NCBI GenBank assembly: GCA_003242645.1
Contig: QGVC01000035.1
Location: 1-17,111 of the forward strand
Length of the DNA stretch: 17,111 nt
Source: Pseudomonadota bacterium
Lineage (GTDB): Bacteria; Pseudomonadota; Alphaproteobacteria; Rhizobiales; Hyphomicrobiaceae
Direction: 5' to 3'
The notes beneath the pieces are model-generated. The model worked only from the letters and a program-made list of their open reading frames with translations. It searched no databases and had not been told where the DNA came from. Position numbers and translations under genes: made by a program. Numbering within the stretch: the first letter of the stretch is position 1; each line of letters begins with the position of its first letter. Shown piece after piece: positions 14,502 through 17,111 of this stretch.

Positions 14502-14814
14502 GCTCAGGTAGCTGGCTTCATCCCTTTTCGGCTGGCGTGGCTGCGCGCTGTCATTCAACGCGCGGCTAGCATCACCCACTCTGCACAGCTGCGGGCAGCC
14601 TCAAGGGCGACCAGCATTCAACTGGCCAAAACTGCCGCGCGGCGCCTAACTCCGACATTCCATATCAGGCGAGAGATGGCCGGGACGTCGTCGAACCGGC
14701 CCGTCCTGTTGTCGGTTTCCGGGATGTTTCAAACGCTCGCGATTTAAGCGCCGGTGAAGGCTCAGCGCTCGAGCGGTTGCGGACCATTCCCTAGCGCTTG
14801 GCAAACCGGTTCGT
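14502..14814. other. Spacer between sspB and the ZIP-like gene, with a likely sspB terminator
   Basis: 313 bases with no convincing gene on either strand. The notable element is an 8-pair hairpin, GCTGCGCG (14540-14547) with CGCGCGGC (14559-14566), one U-G pair and an 11-base loop, about 40 bases after the sspB stop. It probably ends that transcript although no T run follows. A GGCCGG/CCGGCC inverted repeat occurs further on, near 14675-14700. No promoter for the next gene is obvious. Confidence 0.45.
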
Positions 14815-15597
14815 ATGTCGACGACTATTGTCCTGATCCTTGTTGCCTTGGCAGCAGCCCTGGCTTCGCCGCTCGGCGGTTTGCTTGCGCTTTGGAGGCG
14901 GCCTACGACACTCTTCCTGTCCATGGCCCTGGGGTTCGCGAGTGGCGTTCTCCTGGCGGCCATCAACTTTGAGATGCTGCCCTCGGCCCTGGAGCTCAGC
15001 TCGTTGCCGACGGGGCTCGCCGGCTTCCTCGCCGGGTTTGCCGCCGTCTACGGGCTGGATCTCGCCGTTCATCGTGGCAAGCTCGCCGGCCGAAAGGCCG
15101 AGCAACGCTTCAGGGTTCGACGTTTCCACAGGCGACATCCGCCCCAAGGAGACGAGGTCACCGTCCTTGCCGGGGGCACGAGCGCGGAGGAGGTCATCGA
15201 GGGCCTGAGCATCGGGGTTGGTGTGGCCGTCCGGCCTGAGCTGGGCCTCCTGGTTGCCCTCGCCATCGTCATCGACAACTTGAGCGAAGCACTGAGCATC
15301 GGCGAGCTCGCCTGGGCTCAGGCCAAGAGCGAGCAACGGCCAGTGAAGCGCGTGCTCGGCTGGACGGGACTGATTGGGTTGTCCCTCTTCAGCTCCACGT
15401 TGATCGGCTACTTTGTCATAGGGTCTCTGCCCGGGCCGATACTGGGCTTCCTGTTGGCCTCAGGGGCAGGCGGCATGCTCTACCTGACCATCACGACATT
15501 GCTTCCGAATGCCGAGGAGTACCACTACCAGCAGTCAGCGGCACTGGCCCTGGCAGCTGGTTTCACAATCATCCTGATCTTGGGGCGCCTCTCCTGA
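14815..15597 (+). CDS. ZIP-family membrane protein with altered metal-binding motifs
   Basis: 260 residues with about eight hydrophobic segments in ZIP order (about 4-22, 34-52, 66-85, then 124-140, 143-163, 181-201, 208-228 and 241-258). The last part, MLYLTITTLLPNAEE, is a typical ZIP ending. A basic loop (about 87-116) with FHRRH follows segment 3, where ZIP proteins carry a variable His-rich loop. ZIP transporters normally have HNxPEG motifs in helices 4 and 5. Here helix 4 reads EEVIEG (125-130) and helix 5 DNLSEA (154-159), so both His are replaced by acids and both Pro are lost, while the second Glu is kept. Metal transport is therefore uncertain. ATG at 14815 has no clear ribosome site. 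Confidence 0.75.
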   Translation: MSTTIVLILVALAAALASPLGGLLALWRRPTTLFLSMALGFASGVLLAAINFEMLPSALELSSLPTGLAGFLAGFAAVYGLDLAVHRGKLAGRKAEQRFRVRRFHRRHPPQGDEVTVLAGGTSAEEVIEGLSIGVGVAVRPELGLLVALAIVIDNLSEALSIGELAWAQAKSEQRPVKRVLGWTGLIGLSLFSSTLIGYFVIGSLPGPILGFLLASGAGGMLYLTITTLLPNAEEYHYQQSAALALAAGFTIILILGRLS

Positions 15598-15677
15598 CCC
15601 AGAGCCGCCAGGCCCACGACGGAACTCCTGAGAGTTGATGACGTTCGCCGAGTGAACCGCCTTGGCGGAGGTCTTCG

Positions 15678-15875
15678 ATGAGGGAAAGTGGAGATCTACA
15701 AGCGGGTTGGAGGCTCGTGAGCATCCTTCTGGCTATCGTGATTGTATTGGGCCTCCTTTGGTACGTCTTCGGCGGTCAAACTGCTCCGACGACCACGGCA
15801 ACTCCTGGCGAGGGCATCAAGATCGATCCCACCCCGCCGCCGACAACACCCATCGTCCCTCGCGCTCCCGAGTAG
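15678..15875 (+). CDS. Small single-pass membrane protein, uncharacterised
   Basis: 65 residues: a polar N-terminus, one membrane segment (about 14-32, VSILLAIVIVLGLLWYVF) and a Thr/Pro-rich tail with PTTTATPGEG and TPPPTTP. This is the layout of many short Hyphomicrobiales membrane proteins of unknown role; the tail would face the periplasm if the N-terminus stays inside. A good ribosome site (GGCGGAGG, 15664-15671) with 6-base spacing to ATG 15678 supports that it is real. I do not recognise the family. Confidence 0.6.
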   Translation: MRESGDLQAGWRLVSILLAIVIVLGLLWYVFGGQTAPTTTATPGEGIKIDPTPPPTTPIVPRAPE

Positions 15876-15915
15876 CTCTATCGGTCGAGGCTATTTCCAC
15901 TCGAGCTCATGCGGA

Positions 15916-15984
15916 GGGCGGCAGCTGTTTGCCGCCCGAATGGCCTAACCAGTCGAATCCGCCGAGCCGGTTGTGACCGGCTCG
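15916..15984. terminator. Tandem perfect hairpins between convergent small genes
   Basis: Hairpin 1: GGGCGGCA/TGCCGCCC at 15916-15923/15930-15937, 8 pairs and loop GCTGTT, lying between the two small genes. Hairpin 2: CGAGCCGGT/ACCGGCTCG at 15963-15971/15976-15984, 9 pairs and loop TGTG, inside the 3' end of the minus-strand gene. Both are perfect and read the same from either strand. The first is a likely bidirectional terminator, although no T run is present. Confidence 0.5.
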
Positions 15985-16193
15985 TTCTGAGGCGGCCCAC
16001 TGCGGTCGAACCGCAGCGTCAGGATGCCGTCCTCAAGCTCTGCGCATTCGACCGAGCGCACGAACGGGTCTGTCGCCTCGATATTGGCAGCCTCGATGCA
16101 ACTCTCCGCCGTTGGAAACGGCTTCACATGCACGCCGCTGTCGCCGTTCGGCAGCGCGAGCATGATGATCATGACGACGATCTTCGGGGTCAC
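15945..16193 (-). CDS. Small secreted protein, uncharacterised
   Basis: 82 residues starting GTG at 16193, with GAGG about 8 bases upstream; in-frame ATGs at 16172 and 16163 would cut into the hydrophobic start. The N-terminus MTPKIVVMIIMLALP is a short signal-peptide-like stretch. The rest is acidic and has two cysteines (in AESCIEA and VECAELEDG) that could form a disulfide in the periplasm. The body (FPTAESCIEAANI...CAELEDGILTLRFD) resembles small exported alphaproteobacterial proteins, but I cannot name a family. It is convergent with the 65-residue membrane-protein gene. Confidence 0.55.
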   Translation of the reverse strand: MTPKIVVMIIMLALPNGDSGVHVKPFPTAESCIEAANIEATDPFVRSVECAELEDGILTLRFDRSGPPQNEPVTTGSADSTG

Positions 16194-16612
16194 GGCGTGT
16201 CCTCGAACTTGGAACAGGGGGACGGGCGGCGTCGCCGCCCAGGCTCACGCATCACTTGGAAGTGTTGCCCCGAAAGCCGTGGCGCGACCGCTCATTGCGA
16301 TCCGGCTCAAATCTCCGCCCGCGAATGCCCCAACACCCGCGGGGGCGTGACTCGCTACTTCAGCATGCTGAGCTGGCACCGGAAAAATGGCAGCAAAAGG
16401 AGGAGATTGGGACAATCCTCCGTTCGACCGTGCTAGCGGAGCCAAGTAGGTTTCGACATGAGCACTGGTCGGCTTGGCGAGCCCGGGGACCGAATGACGG
16501 GCTTCGGCAATTCATGGTGAGGCGGTCCTTGGACCAAGAACTGGAGCGGGCACTTACGCTGTGCTAGTGAGCCTTAGCTTTCAGTTTCGGCCAAAGGATG
16601 AGCTTGCCTGAC
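16194..16612. other. Spacer upstream of fumC, no gene supported
   Basis: About 420 bases. Open frames here have no protein-like composition or ribosome site. It contains a perfect hairpin GGGCGGC-GTC-GCCGCCC (16224-16240), about 30 bases upstream of the divergent small secreted-protein gene, and a 12-base palindrome TCAGCATGCTGA (16360-16371). A fumC promoter must lie here or upstream, but I cannot point to a convincing one. A small RNA cannot be excluded. Confidence 0.4.
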
Positions 16613-17111
16613 ATGACTTCTCCTAACGTGCGCATCGAGACGGATACCTTCGGCCCTATCGAGGTCCCTGCCGACAAGTATTGGGGGGCCCAATCCCAGC
16701 GGAGCCTCGGCAACTTCAAGATCGGCTGGGAGAAGCAGCCAAAGCCGATCATCCGCGCGCTCGGGATCATCAAGCGCGCTGCTGCTGAGACGAACATGGC
16801 GCTCGGCCGTCTCGATCGGAAGATCGGTGAAGCCATCGTCAAGGCGGCCCAGGAGGTCATCGACGGCAAGCTCGACGACCATTTCCCGCTCGTCGTCTGG
16901 CAGACGGGGTCCGGCACGCAAACGAACATGAACGCCAACGAGGTGATCGCCAACCGCGCGATCGAGATCCTCGGCGGCGAGAGGGGCTCGAAGAAGCCCG
17001 TGCATCCCAACGACCACGTCAACATGAGCCAGTCGTCGAACGACACGTATCCGACGGCGATGCACATCGCTGCCGCAGAGCAGATCCATCACGAGCTGCT
17101 GCCGGCACTGC
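16613..17111 (+). CDS. fumC: Class II fumarate hydratase, N-terminal part (runs off the window)
   Basis: Hydrates fumarate to malate in the TCA cycle; the class II enzyme is iron-independent. The visible 166 residues start [19 protein letters not shown] (7-25) and include two signature regions: [14 protein letters not shown] (98-111) and [14 protein letters not shown] (131-144), which contribute to the active site. The frame is open to the window end, so roughly the last two thirds lie outside. ATG at 16613 best fits the family's N-terminus; an in-frame ATG at 16598 would add 5 residues. Neither has a well-spaced ribosome site (AAAGG sits at 16593-16597). Confidence 0.96.
   Translation, partial: MTSPNVRIETDTFGPIEVPADKYWGAQSQRSLGNFKIGWEKQPKPIIRALGIIKRAAAETNMALGRLDRKIGEAIVKAAQEVIDGKLDDHFPLVVWQTGSGTQTNMNANEVIANRAIEILGGERGSKKPVHPNDHVNMSQSSNDTYPTAMHIAAAEQIHHELLPAL

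Noticed and set aside
14646..14966. A 106-residue minus-strand frame between sspB and the ZIP-like gene
   Set aside because: Overlaps the start of the ZIP-like gene antisense and has no protein-like features.
15909..16436. A 175-residue plus-strand frame
   Set aside because: Antisense to the small secreted-protein gene and across the spacer; Arg/Cys-rich composition typical of spurious frames.
16256..16567. A 103-residue plus-strand frame before fumC
   Set aside because: Arg/Trp-rich, without ribosome site or recognisable motif; not supported as a gene.
1..17111. Mobile elements, CRISPR arrays, tRNA, rRNA, SRP RNA
   Set aside because: I looked for transposase or integrase motifs, terminal repeats, regularly spaced repeats and the usual RNA signatures on both strands and saw none beyond the tmRNA.

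Overview
The window reads as chromosome of an alphaproteobacterium, most likely a member of the Hyphomicrobiales (Rhizobiales). The strongest evidence is a circularly permuted, two-piece tmRNA gene of the alphaproteobacterial type next to an alpha-type sspB. The gene order thyA-folA-hflK-hflC-DUF2065-Do protease and the psd-pssA pair fit the same group. The coding DNA is GC-rich. No transposase, integrase, CRISPR array, tRNA or rRNA was seen, so most of the window looks like ordinary core genome.

Layout. (1) 1-900: the 3' end of a BTAD-domain protein, then an AT-richer spacer. (2) 886-2182, minus strand: pcaG and pcaH, the two subunits of protocatechuate 3,4-dioxygenase, translationally coupled but without other pca genes or a pca regulator in view. 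(3) 2454-3899, plus strand: a bifunctional mannose-1-phosphate guanylyltransferase/mannose-6-phosphate isomerase (GDP-mannose supply). Its leader carries alternating inverted hexamers. (4) 3935-13380, minus strand: ten consecutive genes. In order of transcription these are a CPBP membrane protease, thyA, folA, hflK, hflC, a DUF2065 protein, a Do/HtrA periplasmic protease, psd, pssA and a CNNM/CorC membrane protein. They probably form several operons: thymidylate/folate; membrane proteostasis; phosphatidylethanolamine synthesis. (5) 13430-14501, plus strand: the permuted tmRNA gene, followed 53 bases later by sspB, the adaptor that hands tmRNA-tagged proteins to ClpXP. (6) 14815-15597: a ZIP-family membrane protein whose metal-binding motifs are altered. 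(7) 15678-16193: two small uncharacterised genes, one membrane-anchored and one secreted, convergent across strong hairpins. (8) 16613-end: the 5' part of class II fumarase, fumC.

How the genes fit together. HflK/HflC, the DUF2065 protein, the Do protease, the CPBP protease, tmRNA and SspB all concern protein quality control, so about 6 kb around thyA-folA is a proteostasis neighbourhood. Psd and PssA are successive steps of phosphatidylethanolamine synthesis.

The items most worth a second look are the tmRNA/sspB linkage and its proline-containing tag, the ZIP homologue with His replaced by acidic residues, the alternating hexamers ahead of manC, and the two small uncharacterised genes. I found no convincing wholly new multi-gene system.
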